In this document: piece by piece, positions 1 through 6,931 of the stretch
Position numbering within the stretch: the first letter of the stretch is position 1
Layout: every line of letters begins with the position of its first letter
Assembly: GCA_016931955.1 (NCBI GenBank)
Contig: JAFGDV010000028.1
Location: forward strand, 1-25,656
Source of the DNA: Candidatus Altarchaeota archaeon
GTDB lineage: Archaea > Altiarchaeota > Altiarchaeia > IMC4 > QMZM01
Direction of reading: 5' to 3'
DNA: 25,656 nucleotides
Position numbers and translations under genes: made by a program
The notes under the pieces: generated by a model
What the model saw: the letters and a program-made list of their open reading frames with translations, nothing else
Database searches by the model: none
Told to the model about the DNA's origin: nothing

Positions 1-3
1 TTA

Positions 4-22
4 GAATCTGCGAAGCAGATTC
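4..22. repeat. Perfect hairpin with GCGAAGC core
   Basis: An 8-bp perfect inverted repeat (arms 4-11 and 15-22) closes a GAA loop, so the tip reads GCGAAGC. The same tip recurs in the hairpin at 403-421. d(GCGAAGC) is known as an exceptionally stable DNA mini-hairpin. It lies beyond the 3' end of the tRNA gene and could be a termination or processing structure, or one copy of a dispersed palindrome. Its role is unknown. Confidence 0.6.
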
Positions 23-45
23 CAATTTTTCTTTGGGATGATAGA

Positions 46-70
46 CCTTTCTTTTTCCTAAAAAGAAAGG
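46..70 (-). terminator. Hairpin and T-rich tract after tRNA-Arg (putative terminator)
   Basis: An 11-bp perfect inverted repeat (arms 46-56 and 60-70, loop cct) begins five bases past the tRNA 3' end. Read on the minus strand it gives CCTTTCTTTTT, a short spacer, then the complementary purine arm. Archaeal RNA polymerase terminates at T-rich tracts, so the pyrimidine arm right after the tRNA is a likely terminator. Whether the hairpin itself matters is inference. Confidence 0.5.
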
Positions 71-74
71 GCTA

Positions 75-169
75 TGCCCGCGCCGAGATTTGAACTCGGG
101 TCGGAAGCTCTCTGTGAACCTTTTTTTTTCTCCGCAGGCTCCCAGGATGTCCAGCTACCCTACGCGGGC
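75..169 (-). tRNA. tRNA-Arg(GCG) with a 22-nt bulge-helix-bulge intron
   Basis: Read on the minus strand. The acceptor stem GCCCGCG (169-163) pairs with CGCGGGC (82-76) and the discriminator A is at 75; CCA is not encoded. The D arm is GGGT..AGCTGGACA..TCCT. Anticodon stem GGAGC (142-138) pairs with GCTTC (108-104), with loop C-T-GCG-G-A, so the anticodon GCG (135-133) reads CGC (Arg). The variable loop is CGAC and the T arm is CCGAG-TTCAAAT-CTCGG. The intron is 131-110, between positions 37 and 38. It forms a bulge-helix-bulge: 3-nt bulges GG|A and AG|A, a central helix CTGC/ACAG (one C-A mismatch) and an inner stem GAA/TTC closed by an A-rich loop. This is the signature cut by archaeal splicing endonuclease. 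The mature tRNA is 73 nt. The 5' half is duplicated upstream at about 262-295. Confidence 0.9.
110..131 (-). other. tRNA intron (37/38 position)
   Basis: This 22-nt intron interrupts the anticodon loop after position 37. Its ends fit a bulge-helix-bulge: first bulge G133-G132|A131 and second bulge A111-G110|A109, one base inside each 3-nt bulge as the archaeal endonuclease cuts. It contains a nine-A run at 129-121. Removing it restores a standard 7-nt anticodon loop. Confidence 0.85.
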
Positions 170-206
170 CCGACGCAAAGTTGATGATTTTGGTTTCTTT
201 TATTCG

Positions 207-240
207 GTGGGGCTAAGCTCCGAAGGAGCGCACGCCCCAC
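207..240. repeat. GC-rich interrupted hairpin between tRNA and 5'-half copy
   Basis: Arms gtggggc (207-213) and gccccac (234-240) are perfectly complementary and enclose an inner stem gctcc/ggagc (217-221 with 224-228, sharing bases around the tip). It sits between the stranded tRNA 5' half and the complete tRNA-Arg gene. It could be a processing structure or the stem of a small RNA. No RNA family is recognised. Confidence 0.45.
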
Positions 241-261
241 ACTGGTGCCAGCTGACAGTGG

Positions 262-295
262 CAGCTGCAGGGATATCCAGCTACCCTACGCGGGC
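262..295 (-). pseudogene. Orphan tRNA 5' half (duplicate of tRNA-Arg 5' half)
   Basis: On the minus strand 295-271 repeats the acceptor 5' strand, the 8-9 linker and the D arm of the tRNA-Arg gene (145-169): 25 bases with one difference. Past the D arm the sequences diverge. No T arm or 3' acceptor strand (CGCGGGC) follows before the complete tRNA begins at 169. The anticodon-stem region (269-264) does not pair with the 3' half of the neighbour in the normal register, apart from a shifted 4/5 match that leaves no U33. It may be a decayed tRNA, an old integration scar, or a 5' half of a split tRNA. A TATA-like GTATAC (minus strand, about 310-316) lies upstream. The identity is open. Confidence 0.55.
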
Positions 296-337
296 TTTTT
301 GAGTGGGTATACTATTAGTGGTGAATTGATTTGTTAA

Positions 338-447
338 GTCCTGTCGAGCAACAGCGAAGACAGGACACGCATTTTAAAATCGCAGAGCGATTTTAAAGCC
401 ACAAGATTGCGAAGCAATCTTGATGTGTCAACTGGGCGTGACAGTTG
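338..447. repeat. Four tandem hairpins between the tRNA region and the BofA-family gene
   Basis: Four inverted repeats follow each other with little spacing. They are 338-366 (8 bp, arms gtcctgtc/gacaggac), 373-397 (11 bp perfect, loop aga), 403-421 (8 bp perfect, GCGAAGC tip) and 429-447 (6 bp, arms caactg/cagttg). No coding sequence is visible at 300-482. The series could be a structured RNA, a dispersed palindrome cluster, or a barrier between the tRNA and the next promoter. Nothing in it is recognised as a known family. Confidence 0.6.
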
Positions 448-448
448 T

Positions 449-460
449 TATATATTTATT
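449..460 (+). promoter_or_regulatory. Box A (TATA) promoter for the BofA-family gene
   Basis: TATATATTTATT lies with its centre about 29 nt before the ATG at 483, the spacing expected for an archaeal TATA box serving a transcript with little or no leader. Confidence 0.55.
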
Positions 461-482
461 CAGTAAGCGTTAAGTATTAACT

Positions 483-731
483 ATGTTGTATGGGTTCCTG
501 GGTTATTTGTTGGTTGGTATTGTGTTGTTGGGTTTCCTGTATATATTCTGGAAGGTTTTAAGGAAGGTGGTCGTGAATTCGTTGGTGGGTTTGTTCCTGC
601 TTTTCGTGCTGAAATACGCCTTCGGGATTCCGATACCGATAAACTACGCCACTATCGCAGTAACTGCCTTATTCGGGCTTGCCGGCGTCGGGAGTTTATT
701 GATTCTCTCACTTGGCGGCATGCTGAGTTGA
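483..731 (+). CDS. BofA-family small integral membrane protein
   Basis: This 82-residue protein is almost wholly hydrophobic: one membrane segment at about 2-22, a basic stretch (KVLRK, about 24-28) and two further segments at about 33-46 and 56-80. The pattern VVNSLVGLFLLFVLK, then IPIPINYATIAV, then a Gly-rich GLAGVGSLLIL end matches the BofA-type family (named after the Bacillus pro-sigma-K processing inhibitor), which also occurs in archaea that do not sporulate. Its archaeal role is not established, so the sporulation name should not be read as a function. It has its own TATA element and is followed 33 bases later by a separately promoted glycosyltransferase gene. Confidence 0.75.
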   Translation: MLYGFLGYLLVGIVLLGFLYIFWKVLRKVVVNSLVGLFLLFVLKYAFGIPIPINYATIAVTALFGLAGVGSLLILSLGGMLS

Positions 732-736
732 GTTAA

Positions 737-747
737 TTATTTTTATT
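737..747 (+). promoter_or_regulatory. Box A-like element before the GT2 gene
   Basis: TTATTTTTATT is centred 23 nt before the GTG start at 765. No Shine-Dalgarno motif lies between, which fits a leaderless message starting the block that runs to 6926. Confidence 0.45.
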
Positions 748-764
748 CCAATTCTTAACCTAAT

Positions 765-1628
765 GTGGCGACTAAAGTAGAGATTTCGGTTGTGGTTCCA
801 GTCTACAACGAGGAGCGGTCCATATCCGGGCTGATAGCCGACCTTAAGAGGGTTATGAAGGCGTCCGGATACGGTCACGAGATTATTGTAGTGGATGATG
901 GGAGCACCGACGGCTCAAAGAAGATCCTTGAAGGCATCGATGGAATAAAGGTGGTTGAGCATGGGGAGAACAGGGGATACGGTGCAGCACTGAAGAGCGG
1001 GATAATGAAGTCTGCAGGCGAATGGATTCTTATAATAGACGCCGACGGTACCTACTCATCTGATGATATACCAAAGCTCCTTGGACACTTTAGAAAATAT
1101 GATATGATGATCGGCGCACGGATCGGGGAAAAGGTCAGAATACCGCTTAGTAGGAGGCCGATAAAAGGCTTCTTTAATATGTTCGCCGGTTACTTGACTG
1201 GCAAAGACATTCCTGACCTTAACTCAGGTCTCAGGCTTTTCAGGAGGGACATCGTGGAGAAATACTGGAAGCTGTTCCCGGATAAGTTCTCTTTTACATC
1301 GACTTTGACCATGCTCGCTATGACGAACGATCATGGCGTTAAGTTTATCCCAATAAACTACCACAAGAGGGTCGGCAGCTCCACCATACACCCGATAAAG
1401 GACACGATGAGGTTTTTCGCTCAACTGGTGAGGTTGACCCTCTACTTTAACCCATTGAAGGTGTTCGCCCCTATTAGCGCTGTTCTCTTGTTTCTAGCTC
1501 TTGTAAGGGGCATAAGAGACTTTATTGTCACCGACAGCATAGGAAACCTTGCACTGATATTGTTTTTTATGGGTGTTCAGGCACTCTTCTTCGGTTTACT
1601 GGCGGATATCATAAATAAGAGGACTTAG
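765..1628 (+). CDS. GT2 family (DPM1-like) glycosyltransferase with C-terminal membrane segments
   Basis: A 287-residue GT-A-fold glycosyltransferase. It likely moves a sugar from a nucleotide sugar to a polyisoprenyl phosphate or a lipid-linked glycan at the inner face of the membrane. Visible: N-terminal VVVPVYNEE (about 9-17), the nucleotide-binding VVDDGSTDG (42-50) and the metal-binding D92-A-D94. Two hydrophobic segments follow at about 230-250 and 258-280, as in membrane-anchored dolichol-phosphate mannosyl- or glucosyltransferase relatives. It starts at GTG; no in-frame ATG lies upstream and the family motif begins at once. It opens the block of amidotransferase, methyltransferases and GT-C-like protein. 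Sugar and acceptor cannot be told from sequence. Confidence 0.85.
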   Translation: MATKVEISVVVPVYNEERSISGLIADLKRVMKASGYGHEIIVVDDGSTDGSKKILEGIDGIKVVEHGENRGYGAALKSGIMKSAGEWILIIDADGTYSSDDIPKLLGHFRKYDMMIGARIGEKVRIPLSRRPIKGFFNMFAGYLTGKDIPDLNSGLRLFRRDIVEKYWKLFPDKFSFTSTLTMLAMTNDHGVKFIPINYHKRVGSSTIHPIKDTMRFFAQLVRLTLYFNPLKVFAPISAVLLFLALVRGIRDFIVTDSIGNLALILFFMGVQALFFGLLADIINKRT

Positions 1629-1638
1629 GCTCTGGAAG

Positions 1639-3525
1639 ATGTGTGGAATAAGCGGCTTCAACTGGTGTGACACAGAACTGATCAGGGAGATGGATAATAG
1701 GTTGAAGCACAGGGGACCTGATGGAGAAGGAACATATGTAGATGATCACGTTTCCCTGGGCCATAGGAGGCTTGCTATCATAGACCTCTCTGAAAATGGC
1801 AGACAGCCGATGTCCAATGAGGATGAGAGCGTATGGATCACCTATAATGGAGAGGTCTATAATTTTAGGGAACTTAGGGTTGACTTGGAGGTAAAAGGCC
1901 ACCGATTTAAGTCAAAAACAGACACTGAGACCTTGGTTCACGCCTATGAGGAATATGGTTCGGATTTCGTCAACAAACTGGATGGCATGTTCGCTTTCTG
2001 CATCTATGATTCAAGAAAAAGAATGCTGTTTCTGTGCAGAGACAGGCTTGGGATAAAGCCTCTCTATTACTACTGGGATGGTAGCAGGTTTATTTTCTCC
2101 AGCGAGATAAAGGGGATACTAGAGCATCCTATAGAGAGGAGAATAAACCCCATAGTCTTAAACGAATTCATGAGCATGAGATACATCTCACATCAGGAGA
2201 CCATATTCAAAAACATTTATAGAATGCTGCCAGGTGAGTTGATGAGCTTTAGCCTGGAGGAAAAGAAACTCAACAGGTCTTTTTACTGGGATACTGGCGG
2301 GATTGATGAAGTATGCGTCGGCTGGAATGATGCGAAGAATGTAATCGAAAAGAGACTGTCGGATGCTGTTAATAAGCAATTGATTGCTGACGTGCCTGTG
2401 GGAGTGTTTCTCTCTGGAGGCATAGACTCCAGCGCAGTTACCGCATTCATAAGGTCATTGGATAAGGACAGAGAAATCAAGACATTCTCCATAGCCTTCG
2501 AACACGGCGACCAGGTGAATGAGTTGCCATATGCAAAGACTGTGAGTGATTTATTGAATACTAAACACAGAGAATTCATGATTGGCCCAAGCTCCTTCCA
2601 GGACATACGGAAGATAGTGAGTTCCTTCGACGAGCCAATGGCAGATCCAGCATCAATACCCCTTTACCATCTGTCCAAAAAAACGAGCAAGTACGTTAAA
2701 GTCGTCTTGGTGGGGGATGGAGCGGATGAGTTATTTGCAGGATACGACCAGCACAGGTTCATCGGCTTACATTCGAGGATACGAAAGATTATGCCCCAGA
2801 GGTTAAGGTCTTTGGGAGCTTACCTTGTAAGGCTTACTCCGTCGATGGTCTTCAAGCAGATGTATAAATACTATGACGACCTCGGTGAAAGAGGGAGGGA
2901 ACGGATTGAGGAATTACTTGAACTGGATAACAACTTTGATGTTTACTTCAATCTTTATCAGGCCTTCACAGACACAGAGCGACGAGAAGTGCTTGGGGGG
3001 AGTTTCCGGGAATTGGATTTCCTGAGAGAGAGGAAACATCTATTCAGCGACATGAACCAAGTCCTCAGATATGACATAAAGTATCTTCTGGCAGAGGGTT
3101 ACCTGATGAAAACAGACAAGATGACGATGGCACATTCACTGGAGGCAAGAGTGCCCTTCCTCGACCACGAGCTCGTTGAATTCGTTCTAGGTTTGCCCTA
3201 CTCCTTTAAGTATAATAGGAGGATGACTAAGTTTATTTTAAGGGATATCCTGAAAAAACACCTGCCAAAGGAAATCGTCTCAAGGAAAAAACAGACCTTC
3301 CACGTTCCAATAGATAGGTGGATTCAATACGACCTGAAAGACGACTTCGGGGGGATTTTAAGTAGGGAGAATGTGGGAGAGCATGGCTTATTCAGTTATA
3401 AGTACATAGAAAAAGTATTTGATAGATTCAATAGGTCGCCTTTTTACTATGCAAGACAGCTCTGGAATCTCGCCACATTCCAAATATGGTATGAAGAGTA
3501 CATGATTGAATATGACCCAGGATAA
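1639..3525 (+). CDS. Asparagine-synthase-type glutamine amidotransferase (first copy)
   Basis: A 628-residue AsnB-family enzyme. The N-terminal class II glutaminase domain starts MCGISGF, so Cys2 becomes the N-terminal nucleophile, with RGPDGEG and YNGEVYN further on. The C-terminal ATP-pyrophosphatase domain has the loop SGGIDSS (259-265) and VLVGDGADELFAGY. It releases ammonia from glutamine and adenylates a carboxylate to make an amide. Free-living asparagine synthetase is one option. In glycan clusters such paralogues (WbpS type) are thought to amidate uronic acid residues, and the setting and the second copy at 13302 favour that. It begins 10 bases after the GT2 stop and overlaps the next gene at its 3' end. 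A GGAAG precedes the ATG. Confidence 0.88.
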   Translation: MCGISGFNWCDTELIREMDNRLKHRGPDGEGTYVDDHVSLGHRRLAIIDLSENGRQPMSNEDESVWITYNGEVYNFRELRVDLEVKGHRFKSKTDTETLVHAYEEYGSDFVNKLDGMFAFCIYDSRKRMLFLCRDRLGIKPLYYYWDGSRFIFSSEIKGILEHPIERRINPIVLNEFMSMRYISHQETIFKNIYRMLPGELMSFSLEEKKLNRSFYWDTGGIDEVCVGWNDAKNVIEKRLSDAVNKQLIADVPVGVFLSGGIDSSAVTAFIRSLDKDREIKTFSIAFEHGDQVNELPYAKTVSDLLNTKHREFMIGPSSFQDIRKIVSSFDEPMADPASIPLYHLSKKTSKYVKVVLVGDGADELFAGYDQHRFIGLHSRIRKIMPQRLRSLGAYLVRLTPSMVFKQMYKYYDDLGERGRERIEELLELDNNFDVYFNLYQAFTDTERREVLGGSFRELDFLRERKHLFSDMNQVLRYDIKYLLAEGYLMKTDKMTMAHSLEARVPFLDHELVEFVLGLPYSFKYNRRMTKFILRDILKKHLPKEIVSRKKQTFHVPIDRWIQYDLKDDFGGILSRENVGEHGLFSYKYIEKVFDRFNRSPFYYARQLWNLATFQIWYEEYMIEYDPG

Positions 3526-4285
3526 ACAAGATGAGTGGAGATGGCAGTGGGATAGATTCTATGACGAGAATCTGTTTTTATTCAAGGAATGGATCCACCC
3601 AACTAGGTTAGAGGATTTCAGGGAAAAAAGCGTTCTGGATTGCGGCTGTGGTAACGGACAATACATCAACATCATCGCCCCTTACTGCAAAAGGATACTT
3701 GGAGTCGATTTGAATGCGGCCGAGATCGCGAGAACTAATACAGCCCATAACACAAATGTTGAGATCATAGAGGCTGACATAACAACTATGAATCTAAAAA
3801 AGAATTTTGACATTGTTTATTCAATCGGTGTTTTACATCATACCGATAATCCAACAAACGCCTTCAACAATATCAAGAGATTTGTAAAAAAGGGTGGTAG
3901 ATTGATAGTCTGGGTTTATTCCCGTGAAGGAAATTTCTTGAATATGCTGGTATTAGAACCGATAAAGGAATTATTTTTTCGAAAACTTGACCGGAAATTT
4001 TTATTGTACCTAGCCCATGCATTGACAATCATACTCTACATGCCGATTTATACTTTATATCTACTGCCTCTGAGATTCCTGCCCTACTACCAGTATTTTC
4101 AAAACTGGAGGAAATTAAGTTATAAGAGAAATTTTATGAACGTATTCGATAAACTGAACGCCCCCACAACCCACTTCATCGGAAAGGAAACTGTGGAAAA
4201 ATGGTTCGATTCAGATGAATTCAAAGACGTGCATATCTCACTTTATAAGGGAGTCAGTTGGAGGGCTTCGGGGACTAAGAGATGA
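3512..4285 (+). CDS. Class I SAM-dependent methyltransferase
   Basis: A Rossmann-fold methyltransferase of 257 residues from the ATG at 3512 (a TTG at 3506 would add two). Motif I is VLDCGCGNGQ (about 41-50), the acidic motif II region is LGVDLN, and FDIVYSIGVLHHT holds motif III-IV. The N terminus carries QDEWRWQWDRFY, resembling methyltransferases of polysaccharide clusters. A hydrophobic stretch follows the catalytic core (about 150-190), so the protein may touch the membrane. The start lies inside the end of the amidotransferase gene (14-base overlap), and the stop overlaps the next ATG. Probable role: O- or N-methylation of a glycan sugar. The substrate is unknown. Confidence 0.82.
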   Translation: MTQDKQDEWRWQWDRFYDENLFLFKEWIHPTRLEDFREKSVLDCGCGNGQYINIIAPYCKRILGVDLNAAEIARTNTAHNTNVEIIEADITTMNLKKNFDIVYSIGVLHHTDNPTNAFNNIKRFVKKGGRLIVWVYSREGNFLNMLVLEPIKELFFRKLDRKFLLYLAHALTIILYMPIYTLYLLPLRFLPYYQYFQNWRKLSYKRNFMNVFDKLNAPTTHFIGKETVEKWFDSDEFKDVHISLYKGVSWRASGTKR

Positions 4286-5022
4286 CGAATGACGAGGGGA
4301 TAAATTCATTTTTTGAGTTTTACGAAACACTTGACCAGGATTTCTGGTGGGTGGAGTCAAGGAATGACCTGATTGGTAAGATGATTGATAGATATGTCGA
4401 CCCTAACAAAAGATTAAGGATCTTAGACCTCGGCTGCGGGACAGGCCTGAACTACAGGTCACTCCAAGAGCACGGTGAAGTGTACAGTTTAGACCGATCA
4501 GATAAGGCGCTTAGGTATTGCAGACAAAAGGGCATAGACAGCCTGGTTTTGGGGGATGCAGAAAAGCTTCCCTTCTCTTCATCTCAATTCGATTTGGTTG
4601 TGGCGATAGAGCTAATAGAACATATAGAAAAAGACCACGTTGTTGTGGCTGAGATAAACAGGATCCTGAAGGATGACGGATTAGTTGTGATTACAACACC
4701 AGCCTTTGATTTCCTCTGGAGCTCCGATGATGTGGTCTCAGGTCATAAGAGGAGATACACCCAAAAAGGGCTTAGAAGATTGTTGGAGGATAACGGCTTC
4801 AAGATTCTCCTATCCAGTTACAGGTATTTTTTTATATTCGCTCCAACATTTATTCTGTTTAGATTACAGTCAATACTTGATATGAAGAAGAACAGCCTCA
4901 GCTACACGCCAGGCCTCATCGGATGGCTTTTGAAGAGAATAAACGCAATAGAGAACTATCTCATATCAAAGGGGGTGAGGTTTCCCGTTGGCGTCGGACT
5001 GATCTGTGTGATAAAAAAATGA
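4282..5022 (+). CDS. Class I SAM-dependent methyltransferase (second of the pair)
   Basis: A 246-residue methyltransferase with motif I ILDLGCGTG (about 48-56), VYSLDRSDKAL for ribose binding, and FDLVVAIELIEHIEKD. The N-terminal FWWVESRNDLI is typical of a methyltransferase subgroup linked to lipid-linked sugars and glycosyltransferases. A hydrophobic segment at about 178-192 (FFIFAPTFILF) could be a membrane contact. It is joined to both neighbours by ATGA overlaps (4282 and 5019), so it is translationally coupled. It is unlike the upstream methyltransferase outside the SAM motifs, so the two probably act on different groups. Confidence 0.82.
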   Translation: MTNDEGINSFFEFYETLDQDFWWVESRNDLIGKMIDRYVDPNKRLRILDLGCGTGLNYRSLQEHGEVYSLDRSDKALRYCRQKGIDSLVLGDAEKLPFSSSQFDLVVAIELIEHIEKDHVVVAEINRILKDDGLVVITTPAFDFLWSSDDVVSGHKRRYTQKGLRRLLEDNGFKILLSSYRYFFIFAPTFILFRLQSILDMKKNSLSYTPGLIGWLLKRINAIENYLISKGVRFPVGVGLICVIKK

Positions 5023-6926
5023 TTGACAGAAAAATTAGCCTACAATATTCTTTATTGGCGGCGGTTATAGTTGTGTATTTGTTCTACCAATTCAGTCTCA
5101 TCTCATCATTCCAGTCTCTACCGTCGCCAATTTATGGGGGAGACTACTATCATCAGCTTGGATCAGTGATTAACATCTACCGGGGGGGGAATCCCTTCGA
5201 CAGCAGCAACACGTTAACATCCAACCCCGTTTATCTTCCCTTGTATCCTATCCTTGTGGCGTTATTTGGTAGGATTCTTTCACTGGAACCCATCAAGGCA
5301 ATGCTTAATTTCTCCTATCTGGTTATGATCTCTGCAATCGTTATCTACTACTATCTCTCCCGCCTGCTTCTCAGGAATAATTATGTTGCAGTAATAACGA
5401 CCCTTTTCTTTCTGCCGCTAGCAAAGTTCCCAGTACTGAGGTATACGGAATTCACTCAGACCATCATGATGCCCTTGTTTTTCATAACGCTCTTCTTCTT
5501 CATCAAAGATATGAACTATAAAACCAGTTTTTTATTAGCATTGGTTATGGGCTTAGCGGCTGTCTCCCACAGTAGTGCGCTTATTTGTATGTATCCTGCT
5601 TTTTTCCTGACGCTCCTCTGTTCCTCGGATATCCTATCCCTGAAGATCGAAACGAAAAAGGCTGATGATGACAGTGAAAAGGGGGGACCAACACAGGTAG
5701 ACGTGCCGAGGATAAAGATAGGGTACAGTTCAGATAAATTCAGGAAGCTTGTGAAAGACAATCTCAGATACATTCTTCTAGCATTCGTCTTAAGTTTTAT
5801 CATAGCCCAGCTCTACTGGTTCGAACCGTTTTTCATCTATCATGGGAAGACACGAATTCATTACCTGGAGTGGAACTCGTTTGATTATTCAAACAGTTCG
5901 GTGCGGTCTGAATTTCTTGTGAGTACGATTAAGGGGGTCTTTCTCAACTTGGCGTCGCCTATTTCCATAATCAGATCCATACTGTCTCTCCTAGGTGTTG
6001 TATTCATCTTAAAATCTGGGAGAGACCTTGAGGTAAAATATCTCAAACTGATGCTCATTATCGCCTTCGCCTGGACGTTCCATTATTTCCTGACCATGCC
6101 GCTCTTAAACACCCATTTTGTGCCGTACCGGATTATTGATATGCTCTTATACCCCTTAACACCCATCTTGACTGGGGGAGGTTTGATGTTCATACATTCA
6201 AAGGCTGAGAAGAATACAAAAAAATACATAAGCTTCTTTTTTGTGCTATTGATAGCCGCAACCCTAGTGGATAACGTGACCAGTTTTGAAAAAAGGATAG
6301 GAGAGAGCAAATGGATTGAGACCGGCAGAAGCCCGATACCAGCTAACCTCAATGATCTAAGCGAGTTTGTTACAGAGGATACTGGAGTAAACGATGTTTT
6401 CCTAACAACGAATGAGGTTGGGTTTGCCTTAAATGCCCTAACCGGGGCAAAGTTGTTAACTACCAGAAGAGCTCACAGTGACCCATTCATGGACATGGAT
6501 TCCAGAATGCTTGCAGCATCAATCATACTCTACGGAAACGACACAAACAAGAGGATTGATCTAATACAAGAATACGACGTCAAGTATCTCTACTGGGATT
6601 ACTACTGGATTCAAAGCGAGTACTACTTTGACGAACAGGGAAGGGTTGTAGGGTGGTTTGATCCACTGCTGCTATTTGATACACCAGATAACAGGAAGAC
6701 ATTAGAAAGATATGATATCTCATATTTCCAACAAAACACCTGGGTCGATCCAGCATTAAAGGGTGATAACTTTTTAAAATTCGATCTGCTCTTCATCTCC
6801 CCACAGAACTACCGCAGTTTCGACCGCCCATGGAACCCTGATCTAGATGAATACTTGGAGGAGGTCTGGAGCTACAACTATCAGGGGGAAAAGATCGCAG
6901 TATTATATAGTATCAAGACTCAGTAG
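5019..6926 (+). CDS. Large GT-C-like integral membrane protein (putative glycan transferase)
   Basis: About 635 residues from the ATG at 5019, which overlaps the preceding stop as ATGA; this is preferred over an upstream GTG/ATG inside that gene. Visible: a first membrane segment (about 11-30), then an external loop with YGGDYYHQL (Asp42), then roughly ten hydrophobic segments to about residue 430, with a charged loop at about 205-255. A hydrophilic C-terminal domain of about 190 residues is rich in Tyr and Trp. An Asp in the first external loop followed by many helices and a C-terminal soluble domain is the plan of GT-C enzymes (oligosaccharyltransferase, mannosyltransferases, PTPS-related membrane proteins). 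It may transfer a sugar from a lipid carrier outside the cell. The family is not firmly identified. Confidence 0.6.
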   Translation: MIDRKISLQYSLLAAVIVVYLFYQFSLISSFQSLPSPIYGGDYYHQLGSVINIYRGGNPFDSSNTLTSNPVYLPLYPILVALFGRILSLEPIKAMLNFSYLVMISAIVIYYYLSRLLLRNNYVAVITTLFFLPLAKFPVLRYTEFTQTIMMPLFFITLFFFIKDMNYKTSFLLALVMGLAAVSHSSALICMYPAFFLTLLCSSDILSLKIETKKADDDSEKGGPTQVDVPRIKIGYSSDKFRKLVKDNLRYILLAFVLSFIIAQLYWFEPFFIYHGKTRIHYLEWNSFDYSNSSVRSEFLVSTIKGVFLNLASPISIIRSILSLLGVVFILKSGRDLEVKYLKLMLIIAFAWTFHYFLTMPLLNTHFVPYRIIDMLLYPLTPILTGGGLMFIHSKAEKNTKKYISFFFVLLIAATLVDNVTSFEKRIGESKWIETGRSPIPANLNDLSEFVTEDTGVNDVFLTTNEVGFALNALTGAKLLTTRRAHSDPFMDMDSRMLAASIILYGNDTNKRIDLIQEYDVKYLYWDYYWIQSEYYFDEQGRVVGWFDPLLLFDTPDNRKTLERYDISYFQQNTWVDPALKGDNFLKFDLLFISPQNYRSFDRPWNPDLDEYLEEVWSYNYQGEKIAVLYSIKTQ

Positions 6927-6931
6927 TCGGA

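Noticed and set aside
110-295. The orphan 5' half and the tRNA 3' half spliced together across one long intron (two 5' halves sharing one 3' half).
   Set aside because: In the normal register its anticodon stem does not pair with GCTTC of the 3' half. The shifted register pairs 4 of 5 but puts G at position 33 and gives no normal anticodon loop.
90-302. Open reading frame across the tRNA region.
   Set aside because: It runs through the tRNA gene, its intron and the duplicated 5' half; composition is explained by RNA structure, with no protein family likeness.
483-731. A sporulation-type sigma-K control role for the BofA-family protein.
   Set aside because: The family resemblance is real, but the window is archaeal and no sporulation genes are present; only the family name is kept.
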